DNA of 24,151 nucleotides from NCBI GenBank assembly GCA_905213725.1, contig CAJMJM010000016.1:1-24151 (forward strand), in the 5' to 3' direction. The notes below the pieces were generated by a model. That model was not told where the DNA came from. It did no database searches and worked only from the letters and a program-made list of their open reading frames with translations. This DNA comes from Collinsella aerofaciens (GTDB lineage Bacteria; Actinomycetota; Coriobacteriia; Coriobacteriales; Coriobacteriaceae). Of the stretch, positions 14,498 to 24,151 are shown piece by piece. How positions within the stretch are numbered: the stretch's first letter is position 1; each line of letters starts with the position of its first letter. The position numbers and the translations under genes are program-made.

Positions 14498-15697
14498 ATG
14501 GCCGAGATTGTTCTCAAACATGTTCAGAAGGTGTATCCCAACAACGAGTCAAAAAAGAAAGGCTTCTTTGGCAAAAAGAAGAAGACCGAGGAGAAGAAGC
14601 ACAACCTCAAGGTTACCGAGGACGGTGTGCTCGCTGTAGAGGACTTCAACCTCACCGTTCACGACCAGGAGTTCGTCGTCCTCGTTGGCCCCTCTGGCTG
14701 CGGTAAGTCCACGACGATGCGCATGGTCGCCGGCCTGGAGGACATTACCTCGGGCGATGTGCTCATCGACGGCAAGCGTGTCAACGACGTGGCGCCCAAG
14801 GACCGCGACATCGCCATGGTGTTCCAGAGCTACGCTCTGTACCCCAATATGACGGTGTACGAGAACATGGCATTTACGCTCGAGCTCAAGAAGGTTCCCA
14901 AGGACGAGATCGACCGCAAGGTTCGCTCTGCTGCCGAGATTCTGGGCATTACCGAGTACCTCGACCGTAAGCCCAAGGCGCTCTCCGGCGGCCAGCGCCA
15001 GCGTGTCGCTATCGGCCGCGCCATCGTGCGTGCCAACAAGGTCTTCCAGATGGACGAGCCGCTGTCCAACATGGACGCAAAGCTTCGTAACCAGATGCGT
15101 GCCGAGCTCATTAAGCTGCGCCACGAGATCAAGGGCACGTTCATTTATGTTACTCACGACCAGACCGAGGCCATGACCCTTGGCGACCGTATCGTGGTCA
15201 TGAAGGACGGCGTCGTCCAGCAGATCGCCACGCCGCAGGAGGTCTTCAACCATCCCGCGAACATCTTCGTCGCCGGCTTCATCGGCGTGCCGCAGATGAA
15301 CTTCTTCGATGCCCAGCTGGTGCGCTCGGGCAACGGCTTTACCGTCAAGACCGAGGATATGAACGTGGCACTCGCCCCCGAGACTTGCGCTCAACTTGCC
15401 CTCAACTGGGACGGCGGCGACGTGAAGGAGATTACGGCCGGCGTGCGTCCCGAGCAGATCCTGCTTGCCGACAAGGGCGAGGAGGGCGCGCTCCAGGGTA
15501 CCGTCGAGGTGACCGAGCTCATGGGCTCGACCGAGCATGTCCACGTGACCGCTCCCGACGGCCAGTTTGTCCTGATTATCCCCGTCGTCGACCTCGAGGC
15601 CAAGGGCGCGCTCAAGGCTGGCGACACCATCTGGTTCAAGTTTGAGAAGAACGCGACCCACCTCTTCGATAAGGTCTCTGGCAAGAACCTAATCTAG
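14498..15697 (+). CDS. Sugar ABC transporter ATPase (MsmK/UgpC type)
   Basis: The 399-residue cytoplasmic ATPase powers the transporter and, in other bacteria, MsmK-like ATPases serve several sugar importers. Walker A is GPSGCGKST (64-72), the Q-loop lies in VFQSYALYP (108-116), the signature is LSGGQ (162-166), Walker B is VFQMDEP (182-188) and the switch His is H220. A C-terminal TOBE-type regulatory region covers about 240-395. Unusually, residues about 15-43 are an extra Lys/Glu-rich segment (ESKKKGFFGKKKKTEEKKH) between the first strand and AVEDFNL, where close relatives have only a few residues. GAAAGG lies upstream of ATG 14498. A terminator follows. Confidence 0.95.
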   Translation: MAEIVLKHVQKVYPNNESKKKGFFGKKKKTEEKKHNLKVTEDGVLAVEDFNLTVHDQEFVVLVGPSGCGKSTTMRMVAGLEDITSGDVLIDGKRVNDVAPKDRDIAMVFQSYALYPNMTVYENMAFTLELKKVPKDEIDRKVRSAAEILGITEYLDRKPKALSGGQRQRVAIGRAIVRANKVFQMDEPLSNMDAKLRNQMRAELIKLRHEIKGTFIYVTHDQTEAMTLGDRIVVMKDGVVQQIATPQEVFNHPANIFVAGFIGVPQMNFFDAQLVRSGNGFTVKTEDMNVALAPETCAQLALNWDGGDVKEITAGVRPEQILLADKGEEGALQGTVEVTELMGSTEHVHVTAPDGQFVLIIPVVDLEAKGALKAGDTIWFKFEKNATHLFDKVSGKNLI

Positions 15698-15765
15698 GCC
15701 CGGTGCATCCAGGCCCTCCCTTTGGGCGACTGCGGTATTGCCATCCTTTTGCCGCGGTCACATAT

Positions 15766-15808
15766 AAGGCTCCCCTCCCGTCCACTGGGCGAGAGGGGAG
15801 CCTTTCTT
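15766..15808 (+). terminator. Terminator of the ABC operon
   Basis: AAGGCTCCCCTC (15766-15777) and GAGGGGAGCCTT (15793-15804) form a perfect 12-bp stem with a 15-nt loop, followed by TCTTT. Confidence 0.88.
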
Positions 15809-15836
15809 TGTGTTGGGGCTGTCTGACCGGTCGTTT

Positions 15837-16054
15837 GTCTCGATCTGTAACGGGTGAGGCTGATTTCGGACGTTAGATGTTACAGATCGAGACGGTTCCG
15901 CTGAGCTAACCATTTCATCTAAATCTGTAACACCAAAGGTGAATTTCAGCTGCTAGATGTTACAGATTGAGATAAACCCAAGGGGAGGGGCCGGTATGTC
16001 TCAATCTGTAACAGCTGGGGCCGTTTTTACCGAGTAGCTGTTACAGATCGAGAT
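15837..16054. repeat. Array of three 57-nt hairpin elements with 80-81 bp period
   Basis: The units are 15837-15893, 15917-15973 and 15998-16054, each exactly 57 nt, separated by 23 and 24 bp. Each has a 15-nt left arm like GTCTCGATCTGTAAC, a 27-nt interior and a 15-nt right arm like GTTACAGATCGAGAC. Unit 1 arms pair perfectly; units 2 and 3 have one or two mismatches or wobbles. In unit 3 pairing continues inward through AGCT. The interiors differ but keep GG at positions 7-8, TTT at 13-15 and TAG-N-T at the end. They lie between two convergent terminators, outside any gene. They could be dispersed palindromic repeats, protein-binding sites or RNA hairpins. Confidence 0.85.
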
Positions 16055-16095
16055 TGTTTGGTCGAGTCGGGTCACAGGGTAGCGTGCGGGCACAA

Positions 16096-16127
16096 AAAGC
16101 GGAGCCGCGTTGCCACGACTCCGCTTT
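16096..16127 (-). terminator. Terminator of the malQ-glgP operon
   Basis: AAAGCGGAG (16096-16104) and CTCCGCTTT (16119-16127) form a 9-bp stem. On the minus strand it ends in TTTTTG, 27 nt beyond the glgP stop codon. Confidence 0.8.
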
Positions 16128-16153
16128 CAAGAGGATGGGTAAAGGAAACGAAA

Positions 16154-18421
<2,268 letters not shown>

Positions 18422-18467
18422 GTTTTCTCCTGTGATGGGTTGTTTCATGTCTGCAATTCATAAGAAG

Positions 18468-18501
18468 CCCGCGCGAGGGGATTGGGGTGGCCTCACGCGG
18501 G
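18468..18501 (-). promoter_or_regulatory. Hairpin between malQ and glgP
   Basis: CCCGCGCGAGG (18468-18478) pairs with CCTCACGCGGG (18491-18501) over 11 bp with one wobble. On the minus strand it is followed by CTTCTTATG, a weak terminator tail, so it may reduce glgP transcription relative to malQ. Confidence 0.55.
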
Positions 18502-18549
18502 AAAAGCAAGCGCGTCCGCACGGTGGGGAGGGGTCGGGCGCGGTAGCTC

Positions 18550-20055
18550 CTATTGAGGAAGCTCGATTTCGGCTTCCGACGGGATGCGGAAGTAGGTCTC
18601 GGTCCAGTCGGTGAGTTTGTGCTCGAGCTCGCGGGTGATGGCGCCGTCGAGCATGCGCCAGGTCCAGTTGCCGCCCAGCGTGGCAGGGGTGTTGATGCGC
18701 GCCTCGTTGCCCAAGTTGAGCAGGTCCTGCATGGTGTAGATGCACGTGTCGCTCACGCTGGCGGCGATGGTGCGGTTGAGTGCATCTGCCATGGGTTCGC
18801 CGGCCTGCTGATGGGTGTACAGGGCTGCCTGCTCGCGCTGACGGGGGGTGGCCGTTCCCTCAAACCAACCGCGCGCCGTCTCGTTGTCGTGGGTGCCCAC
18901 ATAGGCGACGGTGTTGGCGATGTAGTTATGCGGCAGGTAGTACGAGTTGGTGCCCTCAAAGGCAAACTGCAGGATCTTCATGCCGGGGAAGCCCGAGTTG
19001 TCGCGCATGTCGATGACGCCGGGGGTGAGGAAGCCCAGGTCCTCGGCGATGATGGGCAGCGTGCCGAGCTTTTCCTCGAGCGTCTTGAAGAACTTGAGGC
19101 CGGGACCCTGCGTCCACGAACCGTAGGACGAATCGGGCGAGGAGAACGGCACCTCCCAATAGGCCTCGAAGCCGCGGAAGTGATCCAGGCGGATGACGTC
19201 GTACATGTCGAGGGCGGCGCGAATGCGGCCCTCCCACCAGGAGAAGCCGTCGGACTCCATGGCGTCCCAGTCGTAGATGGGGTTGCCCCAGTACTGGCCG
19301 GTGGCCGAGAACTGGTCGGGCGGCGTGCCGGCGACGCTCACGGGATTGCCGGCGGCGTCGATCTTAAAGAGCTCAGGCGTCGCCCACATCTCGACGGAGT
19401 CACGCGAGACATAGATGGGCAGGTCGCCGATGATGAGAATGTCGCGCTCGTTGGCATAGGCCTTGAGGCGGCTCCACTGGCGATCGAAGAAGTACTGCGT
19501 CATCTGGTGGTAGAGCATACGCGCCGGATGGTCGGCGCAGACCTTGGCGGAAGCCTCACCGCGGGTGCGGAGCTCCGCGGGCCACTCCCAAAACGCCTTG
19601 AGACCGCACTCCTCTTTGACGGTCATGAACTCACAGTAGGGGATGAGCCAGTCCTCGTTGGCCTGGATAAAGTCATCGAAATCGGCCGGCTTGTCGGCAG
19701 CAAAGCGCTCGGCGGCGCGGTCGAGAATCTGACGGCGGCCGCCAAAGATAGCACCGTAGTCGACATTGCTGGGGTCAGATCCCAGATACACGCCGTCGAT
19801 ATCGCGCTGCTCCAGATACCCTGCCTCGATAAGCTCGGCAAAGTCGATAAAGCTGGGGTTGCCTGCGCGGGCCGAGAACGACTGATAGGGCGAATCGCCA
19901 TAGCTGGTCGTCGTAAGGGGCAGAATCTGCCAGTAATGTTGTTTGCACGAGGCGAGAAAATCGACGAAGTCGTAGGCATTCCAGCCAAAGCCGCCGATTC
20001 CGTATGGTCCGGGCAATGACGAAACGGGCATCAGAACACCGCTTGCACGCTCCAT
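18550..20055 (-). CDS. malQ: 4-alpha-glucanotransferase (amylomaltase)
   Basis: This GH77 enzyme (501 residues) transfers alpha-1,4-glucan segments between maltooligosaccharides in the cytoplasm, making longer chains for the phosphorylase and free glucose. Catalytic residues are visible: nucleophile Asp291 in RLDHFRG, acid/base Glu338 in AEDLG and Asp390 in GTHDNE. The start is ATG 20055, where GGTGAG lies 7 nt upstream and the product begins MERASGVLMPVSSLPGPYGIG as family members do. An in-frame ATG 20127 with AGGGA upstream would add 24 atypical residues. It is the first gene of a two-gene operon with glgP. GTTTAAAC lies in its promoter. Confidence 0.93.
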   Translation of the reverse strand: MERASGVLMPVSSLPGPYGIGGFGWNAYDFVDFLASCKQHYWQILPLTTTSYGDSPYQSFSARAGNPSFIDFAELIEAGYLEQRDIDGVYLGSDPSNVDYGAIFGGRRQILDRAAERFAADKPADFDDFIQANEDWLIPYCEFMTVKEECGLKAFWEWPAELRTRGEASAKVCADHPARMLYHQMTQYFFDRQWSRLKAYANERDILIIGDLPIYVSRDSVEMWATPELFKIDAAGNPVSVAGTPPDQFSATGQYWGNPIYDWDAMESDGFSWWEGRIRAALDMYDVIRLDHFRGFEAYWEVPFSSPDSSYGSWTQGPGLKFFKTLEEKLGTLPIIAEDLGFLTPGVIDMRDNSGFPGMKILQFAFEGTNSYYLPHNYIANTVAYVGTHDNETARGWFEGTATPRQREQAALYTHQQAGEPMADALNRTIAASVSDTCIYTMQDLLNLGNEARINTPATLGGNWTWRMLDGAITRELEHKLTDWTETYFRIPSEAEIELPQ

Positions 20056-20140
20056 GGATGCACTCACCGTCCTTTTGAATAAGGGGCTGCGCCGTAGATG
20101 GATAGACGGCTCGTCCCGAGTTTCCATTTCTATTGTCCCT

Positions 20141-20170
20141 ATTGTAGAACATGTTGTTTAAACATGTATA
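20141..20170 (-). promoter_or_regulatory. malQ promoter with GTTTAAAC operator
   Basis: On the minus strand TACAAT (20141-20146) is a good -10, 86 nt before the start codon. GTTTAAAC (20156-20163) lies in the spacer, inside a larger dyad ACATGTT-GTTTA-AACATGT. A TATATA further upstream (about 20165-20170) is an alternative -10. The motif matches the two copies at the PTS/gntR region. Confidence 0.5.
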
Positions 20171-20354
20171 TAGAGAATGAAAAAGTTGCCGAATTTCGGT
20201 GAATGGTAGTGCGCCATAAAGACGATATGAGCAGAACAATGTGAGCCCCTGCTTCGTATCGTCTTTTGATTCGTGGGCCAAGGCTGACAATGGTCGTCGT
20301 CATTAAAATCCGGCAGCCAGCCAGGTTGCCACAATGCGAGACTGGCTCACAATG
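20171..20354. other. Intergenic DNA with a long hairpin
   Basis: AAAGACGATA at 20218-20227 pairs with TATCGTCTTT near 20256-20265, and the helix continues inward through GCAG/CTGC with a bulge, about 18 bp in all, followed by TTTT on the plus strand. It looks like a terminator, possibly bidirectional, marking the border between the malQ operon and the accessory region. I see no gene. Confidence 0.5.
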
Positions 20355-21076
20355 CCACATGTTGCCTCTATTGGCCTTGAGGGGCACGCCCGCAGCATCA
20401 AAGGATGCGCCTTCAATCCGTTCACGGGCGAGATCGGCGGGAAGCCCCTTCTCCTACGACCCCGCCTCCGTCGCCGACTCGATCCTTTCTATCGAGTCGC
20501 CCGGGGCAGTCTACGAGTCCGGCGTCACCGGCTTTCCCTTCTGCAGGGAGCCGCGCTGCCTCGGCGTGGACTGCGTCATCGGCGCGGTCTCCAAGATGCA
20601 GAGGCCCGCGGCCGACAAGCGACGCAAGACCGACAAGCGCGACGCCGAGTTTTCGGCCAAGCAGCTCGCACTGCACGAAATCGTCGAGGTCCACGTCCCC
20701 GACTGCGAGTGCGAGGGCGCCAGGGACCTCTCCCAGGCCCCCGCCGATGCCCGGGAGAGGTTACCGTGTTACCGTCAAGCAGCGCCTCTCCAAGTACCTG
20801 CCCAGGAATGGGCAGTGCCACCCCGGCGGAGACGACCAGAGAAGGAGGCTTGGGACGTGGACCAGGGCGCACTGGGCCTGGATCGAAGCCGCGGAGATGG
20901 CCGACCCCACGGCCCAGCAGACCCTCGACTGCTATAAGGAGCGCGTCAAGCGGGCGGTAGACGAGAAGAAGGACCTGGAATCCAAGGTGGAGTCCCAGTC
21001 GGAACAGCCCCGATGGAAGCCGACGATGGACGTGCTCAGCTGCATGAAGGGCATCGACGTCGTCATCTCCGCTGTT
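20355..21076 (+). mobile_element. Truncated, frameshifted IS110-family transposase remnant
   Basis: Three plus-strand frames read in order resemble the N-terminal half of an IS110-type DEDD transposase. The first has EGHARSIKGCAFNPFTGEI, up to about 20446. The second has VYESGVTGFPFCREPRCLG, VSKMQRPAADKRRKTDKRDA and EIVEVHVPDCECEGARDLS, up to about 20760. The third has VKQRLSKYLPRNG, LGTWTRAHWAWI and MKGIDVVISA, ending near 21076. At least two frameshifts separate them, the true start is not visible and the C-terminal half with the Ser motif is gone. It cannot be active. IS110 elements lack usual inverted repeats, so the ends cannot be placed exactly. Confidence 0.8.
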
Positions 21077-21446
21077 AGTGTTAGTGTATTTTTCACCGTT
21101 CAGTTTAATGCTACCACTGACAGTTGAAACGCCTGTGGAAGGGATAGCCTTGTTGGACGGGGACTATTCGTGATAGTATCGCGCCGCAACATCGAGGCGC
21201 GAATCGCCCATGTGGTGGCAGTGCGAGTTTCGTGAGGTGTGGTGTGGACGGGACGCAGCGTTTTATGGGTCTGGCCGGTCCGACTGGTGTGCAGTTCTGT
21301 CGGGCCGGCCGAGATTGGTGAAGAGATCGCGTTGTTGAATGAGCGAATTTTACAAGCAGCTCTTCAAGGCGCTCTGGGCGTTGGCTAGGGCTGCGCAGTC
21401 AATCGCATGCAGCGATAGGCGAGGTGATTGCTCGATGGGTTGGCGA
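21077..21446. other. Non-coding stretch between IS remnant and precursor peptide
   Basis: I see no convincing gene. GGCCGGTCCGAC (21273-21284) and GTCGGGCCGGCC (21299-21310) form a 12-bp hairpin with one wobble and no T-run; it lies downstream of the precursor gene on the minus strand and may protect its message. TTGTTG (21150-21155) and TAGTAT (21174-21179), 18 bp apart, could be a weak plus-strand promoter with no clear product. Confidence 0.35.
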
Positions 21447-21629
21447 CTAGTTTTGTGCCGTACTTGCCCCGGTGCCGTCGTTATCTGCCGAGTACCAGAA
21501 TGCGTAGGCCGCAACGACGGCATCGTAGACGGCTGCAACTACGTTATCCACGACGGCTGCGAAGTTGACTACAACGGGAATGGGGCCGGTTTTGGAATCC
21601 ATCTTCTCTACTTCTGGGGTCTCGTACAT
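21447..21629 (-). CDS. Candidate RiPP precursor peptide, cysteine-free, with 8-residue repeats
   Basis: A 60-residue peptide starts at ATG 21629 behind a strong AAGGAGATG ribosome-binding site, 12 nt after the radical SAM stop codon. The N-terminal part (MYETPEVEKMDSKTGPIP) is polar and leader-like. The following part has three imperfect 8-residue blocks, AAVVDNVV, AAVYDAVV and AAYAFWYS, then a polar Gly/Ser/Thr tail ending STAQN. There is no Cys, so thioether or disulfide chemistry is unlikely; aromatic residues Y, F and W and the Asp/Asn positions are possible crosslink sites for a radical SAM enzyme. I do not recognise the family. The frame itself is intact although its maturase is broken. 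Confidence 0.6.
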   Translation of the reverse strand: MYETPEVEKMDSKTGPIPVVVNFAAVVDNVVAAVYDAVVAAYAFWYSADNDGTGASTAQN

Positions 21630-21641
21630 GGGAACATCTCC

Positions 21642-22480
21642 TTAGAGTTGGGACAGGACGCTCAGGTCGCCTAGATCGTCATCGATTAGGTCGATATAGA
21701 GGTCGCCGTCCATATTGATGTCTGCAATCAACGATGAGATCTCTTCCATCTCGTCAATCGAGTGCATGCGATTGGCCAACGCGGTAATAACGGGTTTATC
21801 CCAAACGGTTGCCATTCCGGCATCGTAGTATTCCTGAAGACTGTGTTTGCGAACGTTTCCAATGATGAGAGGTATATAGGGGGATACGACGATATCGCCA
21901 TTGGCGTGGATGGCCACTTGGTCAAATTGCATCTGCAGCTGGGGGAATCTGACCAAGTGGTCGATGGGGTCGCCCCACTCAAACATGAAGTAGCCTCGAT
22001 AGCCTGGATCGTATCGAAGGTCGTTGATCGTGTTGACCAACCGACGGTATTGATTATTTGAAGGGCGAATTGTGCGGTTTTTTCGGGCTCTGCCGAGGAG
22101 CATAAGTGGCTGACTCGAAGGCCAATTCGGTCGGTCCTGCTCGACGATTTCAGCTTGTCCCGGAGCATCGTGCAGACTGGTTTGAAATCGTCGACATTAA
22201 ATGATGTTGGACATAAGGCAATCGAAAGGTGCAGCGAAGTTTCGTTCAGCGTGATATCGATGGCGTCTAGTACCCGGTCGTATAGCCCCGGGAACCCCCG
22301 CATATGTTCATGAGAATCACGTAGGCCATCGAGGCTAAACTGTATGCCGTTTAAACCGGTATGTTCGAGCTCATGCAAAGTAATTGAGCTTGCGAGCAGT
22401 CCGTTTGACACGAGGTTGCATTTGACGCCAGATGCGCTGAGCCGCCGCAAGGATTCGATGACAAGGAATGGACTGGAGTG
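21642..22480 (-). pseudogene. Radical SAM peptide maturase, N-terminus lost and frameshifted
   Basis: Reading on the minus strand, the first visible residues are PFLVIESLRRLSASG, followed by KCNLVSNGLLASS and GIQFSLDGLRDSHEHMRG. These match the middle of a radical SAM barrel (the xxTNG and SLDG motifs). The frame changes near 22111: GLRV continues as QPLMLLGRARKNR if one C is restored, matching the usual QPLMPLGR motif. It then runs intact to TAA 21642-21644 through VAIHANGDIVVSPYIPLIIGN. The C-terminal region has SPASM-like order but no cysteines, so auxiliary clusters are unlikely. The N-terminal CxxxCxxC that binds the essential cluster is missing: upstream DNA belongs to another gene. The enzyme must be inactive. 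It is in one operon with the precursor peptide. Confidence 0.7.
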
Positions 22481-22486
22481 ATGGCG

Positions 22487-22840
22487 ATGTCGGACGTTGT
22501 GGTTCCAATGGTGGGGTCATGCCTGCTGCTGGTGTTCGGAATAATGATATATCGAGGCAAGCTCACGGGATTGCTTGCCGGAATGTCATTGCTATCGGGA
22601 GAGCGTATAGAGGAGGCAAAGCGGACGGCCGAGTCTCTAGGCGCAAACCGAGTGGTGGGGGCGTCTGTAGTTTTCTCCGCAATATGCCTTTTTCTCTCGT
22701 CCCTTTTTCCGGACAAAAGGGCTATTCTCGGCCTGATGGTGGCTGCCGTTATAATCGCCGCGCTTGCCTATGCAAATAGGGGGCCTATTCGTATGTATAT
22801 AAAGGTGAAATGGAATCCTGGGCACCGCAGCCCGAGATAG
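22487..22840 (+). CDS. Small membrane protein, DUF3784-like
   Basis: ATG 22487 is preferred because GGAG lies 8 nt upstream; GTG 22478 and ATG 22481 are in frame. The product of 117 residues has three likely membrane segments (about 5-20, 57-75 and 82-95). The part VFGIMIYRGKLTGLLAGMSL has the order of DUF3784 family proteins, common next to peptide export or bacteriocin genes in Gram-positives. The function is unknown. Its 5' end touches the broken end of the radical SAM gene on the other strand, so the junction of a deletion or inversion lies near 22450-22490. It precedes the ABC exporter by about 97 nt on the same strand. Confidence 0.5.
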   Translation: MSDVVVPMVGSCLLLVFGIMIYRGKLTGLLAGMSLLSGERIEEAKRTAESLGANRVVGASVVFSAICLFLSSLFPDKRAILGLMVAAVIIAALAYANRGPIRMYIKVKWNPGHRSPR

Positions 22841-22872
22841 TGTCTTGAGCAAGGATTAACAACAAGGGATAT

Positions 22873-22944
22873 ATGGGAGCGATTAAGCGGCGAACATATT
22901 CAGTTTTGGATAAAAGGCCGCTTGATGGGAGCTGGCATGTTTAA
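22873..22944 (+). CDS. Possible 23-residue ORF overlapping the exporter start
   Basis: ATG 22873 has AAGGG 4 nt upstream and runs to TAA, overlapping the exporter start codon by 8 nt, which would allow translational coupling. It is basic at the N-terminus (MGAIKRRTYSVLDKR). It may simply be chance; no family is recognised. Confidence 0.2.
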   Translation: MGAIKRRTYSVLDKRPLDGSWHV

Positions 22945-24151
22945 GAAGACGGTTCACGAGTTGTTTCGGTGTAAAGGGTCACGGCTTTTCGTGATTCTCA
23001 TGCTGGTTAATTTCGCTCTCTCGTGCATCATGCCCGCCTTAAACGGTGGGTTTGTAGACTTTCTCGTGACGAATAGGGACCCATCTCGCGTCGTATGGTT
23101 TGCGGCCTTTGTTGCGGGCATAGGGATATCGGCCTCCTTCATGTCGTATGCGATGGGCGTGAACGTATCGCGCGTCATCTTGGAGATGACGACGAGACTG
23201 ATGGGGACCACGTGTGAGTCGTTTGAACGGGGCCCCTGGAAAAGGGGGAGCAGGCGGATCCATCCTATACAACGCAGAGGGTGTATGCGGATTCGAATGC
23301 GGTGTCATCGTTTGTCGTGAACAACTTCCTAACGATCGGGCTTAACGTCGTTCTGGTTGTGTTGATATGCATCATCCTGTTTTCGATCAATCCGGTGTTC
23401 CTGGTGTTAAGTGCATGTTCGCTTGTTGCGTACTTCATTTTATTCAGGGCGTTGAAAAAGCCGCTGTACAACAGCTCGCTTGCGAACAAGGAGGGGTTGA
23501 GCAAGCTTTTCGCGTCCGTGAGCGGCGAGCTGTCGCAGTTGTTTGACATTAAGTGCGATGGCGCATATGACCAGAGCGCTCGGACGCTCAAAGGGGTATT
23601 CGAGGGGTACTACCCGATTTACATGAAAGCAAGTAGGGTCTCGAATCTGGCCACCTCGAGCGACGGCCTGATCTCATCTGTGTTCCGGGGAGCGTTGCTT
23701 GTGATCTCCGGAATGGAAATATTAAGCGGAAGAATGAGCATTGGCGAGTTCACAATGGTGAACTCGTATTACTCGATGGCGTTCGGATGCTTCAAATATT
23801 ATTTGAATTATTTCAAATCGTATCAGGACGCAAGGGCCTCGTTCGACCGATTGGGGGCTCTGACGGAGGACGCCGAGGACCGCGGCACCCTCACGGTTGG
23901 GCACGTGGAGAGCATATCGTTGTCCAACATCGCGTACCGATACGCGGGAAAGCCCTACTTGTACCGCGATCTCTCCGTGGACGTCGAGAGGGGGAAACCT
24001 ATGCCATTACCGGGCCGAACGGATGCGGCAAAAGCACGTTTCTGAAGGTGCTTCTTGGACTATATTCTGCTGGGGGACATCGGGCTTTGGGGTCGGTGCC
24101 TGTGTTTCGTCAAGAGGATTTGAGCAAAAAGAGCATCGGAAATTGAGCAGT
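22937..24151 (+). pseudogene. ABC exporter (fused permease-ATPase), frameshifted and cut by the window end
   Basis: ATG 22937 follows GGGAG and begins MFKKTVHELFRCKGSRLF, with membrane segments in an ABC exporter fold. Near 23230 the frame breaks; restoring one C in the GGGGCCCC run gives the expected LEKGEQADPSYTTQRVYADS. The second part (about 23240-23990) has further membrane helices and SYQDARASFDRLGAL, then the start of the ATPase, LSNIAYRYAGKP. A second break near 23990, one G missing in a G-run, precedes TYAITGPNGCGKSTFLKVLL with Walker A. A third break near 24070 is likely. The rest, including the signature and Walker B, lies outside the window. It probably exported the product of the neighbouring precursor. 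All breaks are single-base losses, two in homopolymers, so sequencing error cannot be excluded. Confidence 0.75.

Noticed and set aside
15837..16054. CRISPR array
   Set aside because: The regular period is suggestive, but the repeated parts are long palindromes with divergent interiors, there are only three units and no cas genes are present.
21339..21674. Plus-strand frame starting MSEFYKQLFKALWALARA
   Set aside because: It lacks a ribosome-binding site, and it lies opposite the precursor peptide, which has a strong one.

Overview
The window looks like chromosomal DNA from a Collinsella-like member of the Coriobacteriia. This rests on the GC-rich codon usage, the GlvC/MalQ/GlgP-type carbohydrate genes, the many strong intergenic palindromes, and an overall impression of the proteins. 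It is an inference without database search. About two thirds is ordinary metabolic chromosome. The right end, from about 20.3 kb, is an accessory region full of broken genes.

Layout. 1-2437: a CstA-family (pyruvate/peptide) transporter behind a long structured leader holding a short Ile/Val-rich peptide ORF and an intrinsic terminator. 2542-4753: a stand-alone protein with a winged-helix-like N-terminus, a long disordered middle and a C-terminal TOPRIM domain like Wadjet JetD. 4754-5333: no protein gene, but a 121-nt irregular hairpin, a 60-nt extragenic palindrome and terminators. 5334-5404: tRNA-Gln(UUG). 5443-7512 (minus): a two-repeat peptidoglycan-binding protein and a polyprenyl diphosphate synthase.

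7626-16153: sugar uptake. A GlvC-type PTS EIICB is fused to a HAD phosphatase and diverges from a HutC/TreR-like GntR regulator. Next comes a complete-looking carbohydrate ABC operon (binding protein, two permeases, MsmK-type ATPase). Its binding-protein gene carries TGA exactly where the lipobox cysteine should be. After the operon terminator lie three 57-nt hairpin elements spaced every 80-81 bp.

16154-20055 (minus): malQ and glgP, the enzymes for maltodextrin/glycogen breakdown. glgP has an in-frame TAA in mid-gene. A GTTTAAAC-type motif recurs at the PTS, GntR and malQ promoters, with a close relative (TTGTTCAAACAA) upstream of the ABC operon. This suggests one regulator ties alpha-glucan uptake to breakdown: PTS or ABC import, possible dephosphorylation by the HAD domain, then MalQ/GlgP to glucose and glucose-1-phosphate.

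20355-24151: an IS110-family transposase remnant, then a decayed peptide-maturation locus. A radical SAM maturase lacks its N-terminus and has one frameshift, followed at 12 nt by a 60-aa cysteine-free precursor-like peptide with imperfect 8-residue repeats. On the opposite strand are a small DUF3784-like membrane protein and a frameshifted ABC exporter that runs off the window. The most interesting items are the cstA leader, the EIICB-HAD fusion, the orphan JetD-like protein, the hairpin array and the RiPP-like remnant.
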